Part shown: one piece after another, positions 45,117 to 62,880 of the stretch
Position numbering within the stretch: position 1 is the stretch's first letter
Layout of the letters: each line of letters starts with the position of its first letter
Source: Desmodesmus armatus
Lineage: Eukaryota; Chlorophyta; Chlorophyceae; Sphaeropleales; Scenedesmaceae
Length of the DNA: 64,000 nt
Assembly (NCBI GenBank): GCA_007449985.2
Contig: VIIQ02000296.1
Location: forward strand, 19,226 to 83,225
Direction of reading: 5' to 3'
The notes under the pieces: model-generated
The model's database searches: none
Told to the model about the DNA's origin: nothing
Seen by the model: only the letters and a program-made list of their open reading frames with translations
Position numbers and translations under genes: made by a program

Positions 45117-45798
45117 TGTGGTGCCGTGGCTGCTGCCGTTTGCCCTTGCACGCGAGCATCCTGGACAGCTAAGTCCTTCCCAGTTGTCACCCCAAGTACC
45201 AGCCACATCACCAATGTGAGTGCAACCTTCCAGTGCTGTGCAGCTGCTTCTTAGCTTGGTGCAAGCCACAGCGACAGGTGCTGCAGCACTCCTGACAGGC
45301 CCTGGGTGCGCTCTAGGGGCCTTTCATAGGAAGGCATTGCTTCGTGCAATGCGGTGCATGCCAGCCTTGGCCCGGCCACTGGGGTCAGCCAAGGCTGCTA
45401 GCCTGTGGGGCGGCAGGTTTCACCCCACAGGACCAGTGTCAGCTGTATGGGACCAGCCTGCCGGCCGCCTGTCGCCTTTGCCCCCGACTGTACTGACTGG
45501 TCAACAGAGCACCTAAAGCTTGCACCATTAGTGCGCTTTTATGCGGGCCTATGGAACCAGCTGGCAGTTTTGTGAGGGAGGCCTGCCAAGCCCGGCAACC
45601 TTGGCAAAGCCTCACAGCACACCTCACTGCCTGTGTCTGCTCCAACCATGCCAGTTGTACTGCGCGCCACACACTCTCACACTTTGATACTGATGGGTTG
45701 GCTCTTGTCTGCTTGCTGTCTCGCCTGACGTGTTATGGCTTTGTATGCGTATGTTGCTGCTGTTTGCTCGTGTGCGTCACGGCGGTTTCTGGCGAGGG

Positions 45799-45876
45799 AT
45801 GATGGCTGTTGACGAAGTACGGTTGGGTGCTCCCGTCCTTCTCACCAACCGTCAGGCTGCAGACTGGCTTGCTCAG
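45799..45876 (+). CDS. Candidate single coding exon of an unrecognised gene
   Basis: ATG at 45799 opens 26 codons (MMAVDEVRLGAPVLL, then NRQAADWLAQ) ending in CAG followed by GTATGT, a good donor. The composition is less repetitive than the surroundings. Possible later parts are open stretches at 46470-46580 and 46590-46999, but I could not connect them in a consistent phase. It may be a small gene, part of a decayed one, or chance. Confidence 0.22.
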
Positions 45877-46039
45877 GTATGTCAAATCAATTCAAAGTTA
45901 CACCTTGAGCTATGAAGCCTAAGAGCCCATGCCAGCCATTCACTGAAATCACGGAGATAGTAGAACAAACCAGAAGGAACAAATGTGGCACATGTGGGGA
46001 AGGAGGGGCCCTTTGCAGCCATGCAGAATGTGAGGCATC

Positions 46040-46250
46040 CTGGGACTCCTGGGGTCCTGGCATTGGGCTATGGTGTGTTGTAGGCAGTAGGCAGTAACAG
46101 CATCTGTGGCAGTAGCACAGCGCTTGCATGCTCCTGGGGTCCTGGCGTCGGCTATGGTGTGTAGTAGGCAGTGGCAGCATCTGTGGCAGCAGTACATTGC
46201 TTGCATGCTCCTGGGGTCCTGGCGTCGGGCTGTGGTGTGTTGCTGAGCTG
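46040..46250. repeat. Three tandem units of about 75-80 bp
   Basis: Three copies share ctcctggggtcctggc, then ctatggtgtgt or ctgtggtgtgt, then gtaggcagt and cagcatctgtggcag. They start near 46045, 46128 and 46206. Confidence 0.75.
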
Positions 46251-47269
46251 CTGGAGCAAGCAGCCAGCGACACCATGGCGTGGCAGGTTCGATTCCTGCC
46301 GATCCCTTTTTGTTTTTTGGTTTTGACGCGTGCTCAGCTTTGCATGGCGGGGTGGTTACTGTGTGTAGAGGGTCATGCTGACGGCAGGAGGTAGCACATC
46401 GGGACAGCAGGGGCCTGGATGCGTTGTATGCACACCAACCTCAGCACCCTCAGCTTTTACACACTGCAGGTGCCAACCAGCCGACACCTTCATGTCAAGC
46501 CAAGGGGTTGGGCCCCCCGAAGCTCGTCTAGCCGCATTTGCACATGCATATGCATCACTAACCACTTCTTTTCGTTGACAGACACGACAGCTTCAGACTC
46601 TGCGATCTTACTACGATGCATGTCACCTACAGTTGGCTGTGTCTCAAGGCGCAGTTGCGTTTCAGGCAAGAACCCAAGTCACTGCAGCACTTCAGTGGGC
46701 CCCGTTTATCAAGAGCAGGGGGACGGCAGCACATATCCCTGGGGGAGGATCTTGAGATCTCAGTCTCCTGGTCCAGACCAGCTGATTACCTTTTACCTGG
46801 CACAGTGGGACCCCAGAATTCAGAAGCCACCTTCTTGCAATGGTTTGCTGCAGCTGACAAAGGTGCTTGTGAGATATCGACTCGAGTTGTGCATGCACAG
46901 GGACTGCTCATCGTACCCGCAAAAAATGAAGCACCCTGCAAGGTCAATTGGCCAACATCGTCAGTTCTTTTCCTTCATGATGGCGCTGATGATATTTAAA
47001 ACACTAGTTGATGTGCATATTCCCTCCTAAAACAGGCAGGGCGCTGCATGTTGTGATCGCACAAGTGTTGACCTGCCGTTGACTAACCACGCACCAAGCA
47101 CTCGAAAACACCTGCCAGATCGATCAAGTGTATTTTTTGATTGCACAGATGACATCCATCAGCGCATCCGCCTCCACTCAATTCGGCTGTAGCAGGGTGG
47201 AGCAGCACAGCAGCAGCAACCTAGGGCGTGTAACTCCAGACACAGTATCCAGTTAGCTTCAGATTCGCT
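46251..47269. other. Upstream flank of Ycf45 copy C, no firm gene
   Basis: A long open frame (46616-46999, 127 codons) overlaps another (46419-47030) in a different frame. Neither has a recognisable domain. The promoter of copy C should lie just before 47270, but no core motif is evident. Confidence 0.45.
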
Positions 47270-48609
47270 ATGCTTGGCATCATATCTAGTGCAGTTTCAC
47301 ATAAAGGCGCTCGCCTGTGCTGCCTCTTGCAGCCAGGCTTGGCCAGGCTGTCCAATGTAGCCCAGCCAGCAGCGGTTGCAGCAGACAAGGTTGGAGCAGC
47401 CCCAGCTGTACTGGAGCAGCAGCTGGCCGCGCAGTTCTCCTTGGAATCAGCCATAGCAGCTTCATGGCAGGACAGCACACCTGAGCACACCCTCAAGCGC
47501 TCGATAGCAAGCTACCTTGCGGTCCAACAAGGCAGTACGGCAGAGTGGCAACGCATTGCAGATCACGTCAATATAACTCATAAGGGACCCAAAGGTTTGG
47601 GGCTAAAGAGCAGGTTGAGTACCATCCTGTCATCTGACAAGACCGGGCTCTTCTGCCTTCAGCACGAAAGCAATAAACCAGTGCAATTGAAGCTGGACAG
47701 CCAGAAGCTGCTGCAGCTCGCCACGCAGCAACAACAGCAGCTGGCACAGCAGCCGCAGCAGCAGCAGGCACAGCAGCAAGCACAGCAGCAGGCACAGCAG
47801 CAGGCACAGCAGCGGGGGTCTCAGCGGCAGCCGCTGTTCAGCAACCTTGCCAGCCCCGCTGCAGCTGACATAGCGCAGCTGCAGCAGCTTGTAGCATCTT
47901 TATGGCCACATGCCAGTATTGACCCAGCAGTGAAAGCCAAGCGCCTCACAGCTGGCGTGCTGTTGGCGCAGCCCCACCTCACACTGCCCCAGCAAGCATT
48001 GACGGCCTTGGGGCCTCTGCTGGGCGGTTCGGCCAAGAGTCTGGGCCTCAGCAGCTTCAGCAGAGTGCTGAAGAAGGATCCGTCCGGGTGTTTTGTGCTT
48101 GACAGTTCTGCTGTCCCGCCCTCAATTCGCCTTGATACCTCAGCACTGCAGCAGTATGCCCACCAGCAGGGCGCCAATGGCAGCAGCATTGGTGCTGTCA
48201 GCAGCAGCGACAGTGATGGCAGCAGTGGCGCCATGGTGCAGAGTGTGTTGGAGGTATGCACAAAGCAGCAGCACAGAACTTGCTTTGCCTATTAAAGCAT
48301 TCACTGGCAGCTGCAGCACAATTGCATGCATGATACACTTCGCCATTAACCTGCATCTACTGGCACCTGCAGCACAATTGCATGCATGATACACGCCTGC
48401 AATAACCGGCAACGTTGCGGTCATAGCGTCAATGCATCTCGAGCTGGCTGCTGGCATGTCAAATAATCCTTCAGCTACTGCTGCATCGCCACACCCACGC
48501 TGCTGCATTGTTGTACAACTGTTGCAGGTGCATGAAGAGCCCATCTACTACTCTGAGGCAGCCAGCAGTGGGGTTGCTGGGCAGCCGTCAGTTCTGCAGG
48601 AGAGCGATG

Positions 48610-48661
<52 letters not shown>

Positions 48662-51600
48662 CTCAAATGCTGAGCAGGCTTCAGCAGCATGTGCGGGCAT
48701 CAGCCAGCAGCTGCCTCCTGTCACTCAGCTGCTATTTGAGCTGCAACTGCAGCAGGATACTTCAGGCTGGCTGCACCCCAGCTTCATCCTGCACCCACAG
48801 CAGCTGCCGGCAGCAGCAGGGCAACAGCAACACGCACCTGTGCAGCAGCAGGAGGAGGAGGAGGACAGTGCAGCTGGGAACAGCCAATCAGCAACCAGCA
48901 GCAGGCTGGTAGGCATAGCGGGCAGCAGTGTACAGTTGGAGCCACTAGACAGCAGCAGCAGCAGTGAAGCAGGGCTATGCGCAGATGCAAAACCTGAGCC
49001 AGAGCTAGACGAAGCGGTTTGCAGCATGGCACAGCTGCTGCCAACAAGGTAAGATCTCAGGCCCAGGGGGCAGTGCAAATTCAGGAATCATGAGATAACA
49101 GAGTTTGTGGCGGTCACTAGTGCTATTGGCGATTACTGCATGCAGCGGAACGGGCATACAGCTGTGTGGCGTGATGACCTAATGCTGCTGTCAATCATGT
49201 GCGTATGGCGAGCGCGCAATTTGTGCGTGCCTAGGCGACATGCTGTTGATTGGGAGATGGGGTGGTGCAAAATGGCTTGCTTGAGAAGTGCACACCAGCA
49301 CAGGGCTGGCATGGATTCTTCTTACCGGAAGAACAACACCACGGGCACCAGTGGCCATTAACGTGCAGTTCACTTTGGCGAGAACTGTGCAATGTTCACA
49401 CTTCAAGTTGTGCCGTTTGCTTGCAGGTTGCGTGCTGACCTGGAGCCCTTCATGTCGCTGGAAGCCTCGCCGTCTCTCGAAGAGGTTATCGTCGACAAGG
49501 GCAAGCCTGTCGTGTTGCGCCTGTCAGACAGGTCTTCCCGCATCCTAGGCTACACCATTGACTTTGTCGAGGCCCTATCGCTGCTGGAAGCAGCGCAGCA
49601 GCAGTGGCAGGCGCAGGGACGAGTCGCGTCTTCCTCTGACGACGATTCCCGGCAGCCAATGTTTGCAGACATCAGTCACGCAGAGCAGTCTGCAGCATAC
49701 AGGCATGCAAAGGACTTTGCGGTCATGTTTCGGCAGGATGGTCGCATGGGCGTGCCGGGGACGCTGCATCGCATCAGTGTGTTGCGCAACGTGGCGGGAA
49801 CGCCGACCGGGCTTACCTACCGGCTTGGGCGCCACGTGCCTGACAAGGCGAAACTTCTGTCAGACGTGCTGTCTTCTATGAAGGCCAGCATAATGCCAGG
49901 ATCGCCTGTGGAGAGGTGAGTTCCTTGCTAGGGTCAGGATGAGAATGATGCCGTGATAAAGCTGCGCTCAGTGTATTCACGGTCATACAGGCAGTGCCGC
50001 ATGAACATTTCTATCCTTGAAATGAGTGGCCCTGCACACACTGTGTGTGCCCATCTCCTGCAGGGCTCAGTCGCTGTTGGTCCTTGGCAAGCCCGGCACC
50101 GGCAAGACCACCCTCCTGCGTGACATTGCGCGCATCATGAGCACACCTCCAAAGCAGGGGGCCTGGGGCTAGCAGTGCTCATCGTGGACACTAGCAACGA
50201 GATCGCAGGTACTAAATTTAGTCTTTGCCAAGGGCATCACTTTGTGGATGCCAAAACGCATTCTGCAACACTCTTGCAACAGTGCCATGACTGCCTGGAG
50301 CAGCAACCAGCAAGCTTGTGTGCATGTATGCCTGCCGCGGGCTGAAGTTCATAGTGAATGATTCCGCGATGGCGCGCGTCATGCTGCTGAGCAGCCACAA
50401 GCAAAGACAAAGCACTGCAAGCTTACTTCATGCCCATCAACTGTGCAGGTGATGCTGACGAGTGCCACCCCTGCATCGGCTATGCGCGCCGCCTGATGGT
50501 GCCCCGGCGTGAGCAGCAGGCAGACATCCTGGTGCAGGCGGTGCAGAACCACAACCCCGACAACATAATCGTAGACGAGATAGGAACAAAACAGGTAGGG
50601 CTGAAGGTGATGGGATGTCAGCTTGTGCAACCTGTCTATGCTAAGTGGCTGCTTTGCTGGCGGCATCCCTACTGGTGGATCCTGTGTGTGCTGTGTTACA
50701 TCTGTTTGCTACCATAGATCAGTGAGGAGTCAGTACGAAGGCACCATCTTTTCAGCTACAACTTGTACGACCGACTGCTTTTGCAGGAGGTTGAGGCTGC
50801 GCGCACCATTGCTGAGCGGGGTGTGGTGCTGGTGGGCACTGCTCACGGCAACAACCTGTCCAACCTGATGCGCAACCCTGTGCTTAGGCCACTGGTGGGG
50901 GGCATCTATGCGGTCACGATTGGGGACGAGATGGCGGCACAGACAAATAACAATGTCAAGGTGCGCACTGCGCCACATGTGACGCTTGAAGTGTGGCGCA
51001 ATGCGGCCGCCGATTCGTAATCAATCACTGGTGCACCTTGATATGCAGCTAGGGCTTGCCCTGGGCCACCCATCATGTGGCACATGCTCTGCCAACATTG
51101 TGCAACTCAAAGGTCACCATTGCTGCACTTTGTTGTCTCAAACATATCCTTGCTATGGTATTGTTCGAACGGTGGTTAATCAGCAAGTGTGTCAGCACGT
51201 TGGCCAAGTCTGCTGGTGAGCATTGTGATTAGCATGCCAAATGACAAATGTATGCCACTGGTCATCTTTTATATGTTGGCTGCAGACCCGGCTTGAGCGT
51301 GGTGGTGCTGCCACCTTTGTGAGCCTGCTGGAACTCAACTCAAGGGACACGTGAGTGCCGAGGCGCTGCTGCGTCAATAGAAAGGATTGCGCGGCCAGTA
51401 GCACTGCTGCTGCATCAATGGACGAGACTGCGCGGCGGGTAGCACTGCCGCTGCATCAGCCCGCTTGTGCAGGATTGCTTAGAAACTTGTGTGCTGCCTG
51501 CGGTTGGGGACCTAAGCTCAATATATGGAGCTGCCAGCTGACGCCGTGCAGGGGGGAGTATGTGGCTGGACGGTCTTTCTAAACTGCTGCTATACCCTTC

Positions 51601-51933
51601 ACACCTGCCTCCCTACTGCTGCGGCTGTTGTCTGTACATAGGTGGCGGTTGCACCTTGATGTTGAGCAGAGTGTGGACCTGCTGCTGGCCTCACCCTCAG
51701 AGCTGACAGCAGCACTGGACCCATACAGCAAGCTCACAGGAGCAGCAGCAGCAGCAGCAGGGGCAGCAGCACGTGGGGTTACTGGTGCCCCTGTGAACAC
51801 CCAGGTCCGCAGTAAGGACCCTGACGGCAAGCTGTGGGTGCAGTTTGAGTCTCCAGGGGCAGCTGAGCAGACACTAGCAGCAGCTGGGGTTGTGAAGCAG
51901 CTTGGTGGTGGCAGTGAAAGTGGTCGCTGGTAG
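47270..51933 (+). pseudogene. Ycf45-type AAA ATPase with LOTUS-like modules, copy C; frameshifted at the P-loop exon
   Basis: Exons: 47270-48253, 48528-49048, 49427-49915, 50064-50208, 50449-50594, 50787-50960, 51286-51350, 51642-51933. The ATG at 47270 opens a transit peptide (MLGIISSAVSHKGARLCC). A divergent winged-helix-like module (TPEHTLKRSIASYLAVQQG) follows, then a poly-Gln stretch and one typical module, so the N-terminus matches copy B but lacks B's two extra module exons. A poly-Ser linker and Ycf45 N-domain follow. The P-loop exon is 145 nt instead of 146: one G is lost from a G-run, so the frame hits TAG a few codons after GKPGTGKT. All other exons are intact and, with the G restored in count only, would give about 938 residues. 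Young pseudogene or sequencing error in a homopolymer; conserved splice sites favour recent loss. Confidence 0.8.
48611..48658 (+). repeat. Exonic (AGC)16 tract coding poly-Ser in copy C
   Basis: An uninterrupted AGC run lies inside exon 2 of copy C, in frame as Ser. It shows the orientation typical of exonic triplet tracts in this window (CAG/AGC in gene sense). Confidence 0.85.
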
Positions 51934-52351
51934 GGTTAACAATTCGCAGACGTCTCTCTATCTCCTTGACAGTCATCCAAGGTGTGTTTGATGATATGTC
52001 TGGGCGCTTGTCTGTCACACGGATAGGATTTTGACCCGCCTTCGATCCGCACACGGATAAAACCTACGTAAGGCATATAGAGCCGGGGTGGGTCAATTCG
52101 CAGCGCGTGCTCGCGTATCAGCGGTCGCGTCACACCCGCAGCTCAGCAACGCAGTCTTCGGGACTGTGCTCGGGTATCCGTGCCCAAGCCTTATCCGTGC
52201 CCCTTGCAAACAACCCTGCAACAATAACAGCTTCATGAAAACCCTTGCACAAAGTTGCAGCGAACACACAAGCTGTGTGAAGGGTGTGCCCCAGCGAAGA
52301 CCGGGTCCTCAATCAATCACGTTGCCAACTTCCTGCTAAAGTGACAGCAGC
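51934..52351. other. Spacer between Ycf45 copies C and D
   Basis: These 418 bp contain the 3'UTR of C and the upstream region of D. No further gene is seen. Confidence 0.5.
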
Positions 52352-55300
52352 ATGAACAGCAACAGTGCAAGCAGCGCCGACAGGGCTCAGCTGAAGCAGC
52401 TGGCAGCAGCTGTGTGGCCGCAGTCCAGCTCTGATCCAGCAGTGCGGGTAAAGGGCCTTGTGGCAGGCATGCTGCTGGAACAGCCTGACCTGCGAATGCG
52501 TCAGGGGGCAATTGGGCGGGTGGGGCAGCAACTAGGCAGCGCGAAGAGCCTAGGCATACGTAGCTTTGAAAGGCTGCTCTCAGAGTCACCCAGTGAGTGC
52601 TTTGAGATTGATCCCTACGACCAGCCGGCCATGATCTACTTCTGTACCACAGCATTGTGTCAGTACGCCTGCAAGCAGGGCGTGACTATCATCAGCAGCA
52701 GCAGCGTTGGCACCGGCAGTCGCGCTTGGAGTGACAGCGGTGGCACGCTCGCTGGTGGCACCAGCAGCGACACAATGCAGGGCATGGGAGGTGGCGGTAG
52801 CAGCTCAGCCGCTGCTCATGGCTTGAGCCAGCATGGCACAGGAAGCAGCAGCCATGGTGCCAGCAGCAGTGGCAGTGCTTACAACAGCAGCAACAGCCAG
52901 CAGGGCGTGCCAGGTCCCAGCAGCAGCAGCAGCAGCAGCTTTGAGGATTGTGCTGATTTTGCTGCTGACGCTGCTGTGGGTGGGAAGGCAGGGGATGAGG
53001 ACATCACTGAGCAGCAGCAGCAGCAGCAGAGGGATTCATCAGCAGCTGCCAACGCAGAGGGACAAGGGGAGGGTGTGCCAGGAGTGAGGGGCAGCCTGCT
53101 GAGCAGCCCTGGAGGGAAGTGGGGTGCAGCAGCAGCGACGGGACTGGGTTGGGCAGTGAGCTGGATCCATCTGCATCCATGGACAGGTATGGGCAAAGCC
53201 TTGCTGTGGGCCAAGATCAGGCTGTGTGGAGCATGGCCAAGCTGCTGCCTGCAAGGTATGTGGCCAAATCCCGACATGATGGCTGCAATGCTATGATAGC
53301 TACGCCGCGCACGTGCATGAAGTGAAGGGATCTTGCAAGGTGGCGCTTGGCCTGTGCAGCATGTTGCAAGCGCTACCTGCTGCTGATGTTGACTTTGACT
53401 TTCAAAATATTGCGAGATGGTTCTGCTTTGGCGTAATTGCTGCAGGTTGCGGGCCGACCTGGAGCCCTTCATGTCGCTGGAAGCCTCACCCGCTCTCGTG
53501 GAGGTTATCATCGATAAAGGCAAGCCCGTTGTGCTACGCCTGTCAGACAGGTCTTCACGCATCCTGGATTACAGTGTCGATTTGGTGGAGGCCCTATCCC
53601 TGCTGGAAGCTGCGCAGCAGCAGTGGCAGGTGCAGGGCCGGGTCGCGGCCTTCGACGATGATCCGCAGGAGCAGTACTTTGCAGACATCAGCTACGCAGA
53701 GCATTCCGCAGCATACAGGCAGGCGAAAGATTTTGCGAGCCTGTTTCGGCAGGACGGTCGCATGGGCGTGCCGGGGACGCTGCACCGCATCAGCGTGTTG
53801 AGAAACGTGGCGGGAACTCCGACCGGGCTTACATACCGGCTTGGGCGCCACGTGCCTGACAATGCACGGATGGTTAGTGCTGTGCTGTCTTCTATGAAGG
53901 CCAGCATCATGCCAGGGTCACCTGTGGAGAGGTGTGTTTCTTTGCTTGTGAGAACATGAGTGCTGTTGCCGCAGCATACGCCGTATGCTGTGCTGTCGGA
54001 CAGCACAGCATTCACTCTTGCTTCACTGAAGCCAGAGCGGCCTTGCACTTGCCATGATTCATCTTGCAGCCAGCTGACCGAGTACAACTCCCTCAGGCTG
54101 CCAGGCTGGGCTTCCTGCGTTTATGGCACCGGCTGCCGTTGCAGTAAATACAGCAAAGCATGTTCCTCCTTCTTTCCATCTGTTGCATCTGCGCTCCTGC
54201 AGGGCGCAGTCGCTGTTGGTCCTTGGCAAGCCCGGCACCGGCAGGACCACCCTCCTGCGTGACATTGCGCGCATCATGAGCACACCTCCACAACAGGGGG
54301 GCCTGGGGCTGGCAGTGCTCATAGTGGACACAAGCAACGAGATAGCAGGTATGCGATGGCACTCAGTGCAATCGGATTGTGGATTGGCTTTCAAATTGGC
54401 CTTTTTAGTAGGCTAGTAGGCTTAGTAGGCTACTACAGTAGTAGTAGTACTACTACTACGGCTTTACAACGGCGGGGATGGCTCCCATATGAAATTGGCT
54501 GTGGTGCTGCCAGCAGAACTATACATGATGCACAGCATGTGCGGCAAAGACAGGTCAAGGACAAGAAGCACCCCACTGCTATTTGAGATCATGATCGTTG
54601 CAACCCCTGGTCGCTTCCGAAGCGACCATAAGTGGCACCTATCAACTTGCGCAGGTGATGCTGACGAGTGCCACCCCTGCATCGGCTATGCGCGCCGCCT
54701 GATGGTGCCCCGGCGTGAGCAGCAGGCAGACATCCTGGTGCAGGCGGTGCAGAACCACAACCCCGACGTCATCATCGTAGACGAGATAGGAACAAACAGG
54801 TAAGGGCTGAGGACGATGGGATGGCAGCTTGTGCGTCCTTCTCATGCTGACTGGCAACTTTGCTGACTGCCTGCCTGCTAGTTGACCTCGTGTTGTGTTG
54901 CATCAGTTTTCTACCAAAGATCAGTGGGGAGTCAGTACGAAGGCTCTAATGTTCAGCTACAACTTGAACTACTGTCTGCTTTTGCAGGAGGTTGAGGCTG
55001 CGCGCACCATTGCTGAGCGGGGTGTGGTGCTGGTGGGCACTGCTCACGGCAACAACCTGTCCAACCTGATGCGCAACCCTGTGCTCAGGCCACTGGTGGG
55101 GGGCATCAACGCAGTCATAATCAGCGACCAGATGGCGGCACAGACAAACAACAATGTCAAGGTGTGCCCAATGTGACTCACTGAGCTCAGTGAAGCGTGG
55201 CGCAATGCGGCATCAACCAATCGATGTTGCACGTGTAGCTGTGCAACAGTTAGGGCTTGCTGCATGATGCCGTGATGGGCCGCCCATCATGTGGCACATG

Positions 55301-56166
55301 CTCCGCCAATATTTTCGAACTCATAGGTCACCATCGCTGCACATTTTCATCTCAAGACATATCCTTGCTTATGGTATTGTTCAATCGGTGGTTAATCAGC
55401 AAGTGTGTCAGCACGTGACGTTGCCATGTCGGCTAAGTTTGTTGGTGAGCATTTCTTACTGAGCATGCCAAGTGACAAATGTATGCCGCTGGTCATGTTG
55501 TTTATGTTTGCTGCAGACGCGTATGGAGCGTGGTGGCGCTGCCACCTTTGTGAGCCTGCTGGAGCTCAACTCAAGGGACACGTGAGTGGCGAGGCACTGC
55601 TGCGTCAATAGAAAGGACTGTGAGGCCAGTAGCACTGCTGCTGCGTCAATGGACGGGACTGCGCGGCGAGTAGCATTGCCGCTGCATCAGCCCGCTTGTG
55701 CAGCATTGCTTAGGAGCTAGTGATCATGGCCTGCTGCCAGTGTTTGGTGTCCTGAGTTCACTTTATGCAGCTGCCAGCTGACGTCGTGCAGGGGGGAGTA
55801 TGCGCCTGGACAGTCTTTCTACACTGCTGCTATACCCTTGACAGCTACCTCCTATTGCTGCTGCTTGCTTTCGTCTGCTGCAGGTGGCGTTTGCACCTTT
55901 ATGTTGAGCAGAGTGTGGACCTGCTGCTGGCCTCACCCTCAGAGCTGACAGCAGCACTGGACCCATACAGCAAGCTCACAGGAGCAGCAGCAGCAGCAGC
56001 AGGGGCAGCAGCACGTGAGGCCACGGGTGCCCCTGTGAACACCCAGGTCCGCAGCAAGGACGCTGAGGGCAGGCTGTGGGTGCGGTTTGAGTCTCCAGGG
56101 GCAGCCAAGAAGGCTCTAGCAGCAGCTGGGGTTGTGGAGCAACTTGGTGGTCGTGCTGGTGCTTGA
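52352..56166 (+). pseudogene. Ycf45-type AAA ATPase, copy D; two frameshifts and Walker A K-to-R
   Basis: Exons: 52352-53255, 53446-53931, 54203-54348, 54655-54799, 54988-55161, 55517-55581, 55884-56166. Like copy A it starts directly with one LOTUS-like module (RAQLKQLAAAVWP, SLGIRSFERLL) and has no clear transit peptide. In D the module and linker are one exon with no intron between. Three defects are visible. One nucleotide is missing in the linker near 53080-53100, so the [12 protein letters not shown] end of exon 1 is in another frame. The P-loop reads GKPGTGRT, with the catalytic Lys replaced by Arg. One nucleotide is missing before the donor of the Walker B exon (145 instead of 146 nt). 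Everything else, including the C-terminal exon, is well preserved. It is most likely a pseudogene; uncorrected it would give a truncated linker protein. Confidence 0.8.
54425..54475. repeat. GTAGTAGTAC palindrome in a copy D intron
   Basis: The stretch gtagtagtagtactactactac is a perfect palindrome within the intron between exons 54203-54348 and 54655-54799, next to repeats of gtaggctta. It is absent from the matching intron of copy C. Confidence 0.7.
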
Positions 56167-56783
56167 CTGGGGCGCTGTCAGCCATGCAAGGCGTGAAGCT
56201 CATGGTGAACCTGCAGGAAGCAACTGTCAGTCCAGCTAGCCGCTAGGAAGTTCACAGGCAGTGAGCGCACCAACTTTGCCCCCCGGGGCCCCAGCTGGGC
56301 AGCAGCCGTCCCAGGTGGACAGGCATGCCTGGGCTTTAGACAGGCGCTTCAGAGACACAAGCAACATTAGGAAAGTTGGAGGATGATGAATCAAGCAGTC
56401 CTAGCAATTTTGTTCTTGCCGTTCATGAGCATGGCATATCCGTGGCTGTTTGGCTGGTCCAAGGAATGACGTAGGAGGGATGCGGCTAAACGAAGTTCAG
56501 TTGGGTCGCAGGAGGAGGTTTGTGCCCGGACGGCCGCATTTCTGTCTATCTTTGGTATATGCTTGCGTGGCGATGGCGAAGCAACGTGAGGCCAGCAGCC
56601 CACACTGCGATCATCCATCCATATTGAGACGCTCAACCCAATGCCATTGAAGTATTTGATTTGGCCGAGGGGGGCGGGGACAGCAGCACAGCAGCTACAG
56701 CAGTGCCGTTACCCCTGAACGTAGCAGTAGGAATAGCGCCTGCAGCAGCGTCCTGCTGGTGCTGTGAGCATCCAGTCTCAATC
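56167..56783. other. Spacer between copy D and the membrane-protein gene
   Basis: Contains the 3'UTR of copy D and the likely promoter and 5'UTR of the next gene. The frame at 56661-56783 is open in phase with that gene but has no ATG before 56784. No other gene is seen. Confidence 0.5.
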
Positions 56784-62391
<5,608 letters not shown>

Positions 62392-62504
62392 GTGTGTGCA
62401 TCGTGCGGTTGTTGGGGGAAGGGAGGGGGGCGGGCATCTTCTTATGAGGGTGTGTGCGCGTGCGCACACACAGTTTGGTGGGGTAGAGGAGGGCGGGGAG
62501 TTGC

Positions 62505-62821
62505 TTTCGTTGATGCAAGACACCAGCAGCTTCAGTTTCAAGGCGGCGGCGCTGCTTGAGGGGAAGCCCTTCACATGGCAGGAGGGTGGGGGCGGATTTG
62601 CAGGTGTGTGTACTGCGCGGGTGGGGGCAGTGAGGAGGGGAGGAGGGGGAGTGACATCTTCTCAGGGGTGGTCATGTGTGCGCGCTCACAGTTTGGTGGG
62701 GTGGGTGAGGATGAAGGGTTGTTTTCGTTGATGCAAGACACCAGCAGCTTCAGTTTCAAAGCAGTGGCACTGCTGGAGCGGAAGCCCTTCACATGGCAGG
62801 AGGGGGGCGGCGGGAACGCAG
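62505..62821 (+). repeat. Two donor-side echoes of the 62235-62391 exon
   Basis: FSFKAA(A)LLEGKPFTWQEGG plus GTGTGTG recurs with exon-like ends at 62603 and 62821 (true end 62391). Variants are FSFKAVALLERKPFTWQEGG in the last copy. The spacing is 212 and 218 bp, and intron-side sequence (gtgcgcacacacagtttggt, gtgcgcgctcacagtttggt) is repeated as well. Confidence 0.9.
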
Positions 62822-62880
62822 GTGTGTGCATGTCTGCAACTCCTCATGAGCGCGAGGCCCGGCTGGTGTTGGGTATGTGA

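Noticed and set aside
45400..45460. Argininosuccinate-lyase-like string SLWGGRF
   Set aside because: Only seven residues match the start of that enzyme; nothing after it continues the match.
46255..46315. tRNA-like string with a B-box (ggttcgattcc) and a following T-run
   Set aside because: The T-arm folds, but no matching 5' acceptor strand, D-arm or normal anticodon loop is found in the 60-110 bases before it.
41297..46632. Shared 19-mer gatgcatgtcacctacagt at about 41296 and 46614
   Set aside because: Flanks do not match, so it is too short to support a repeat family.
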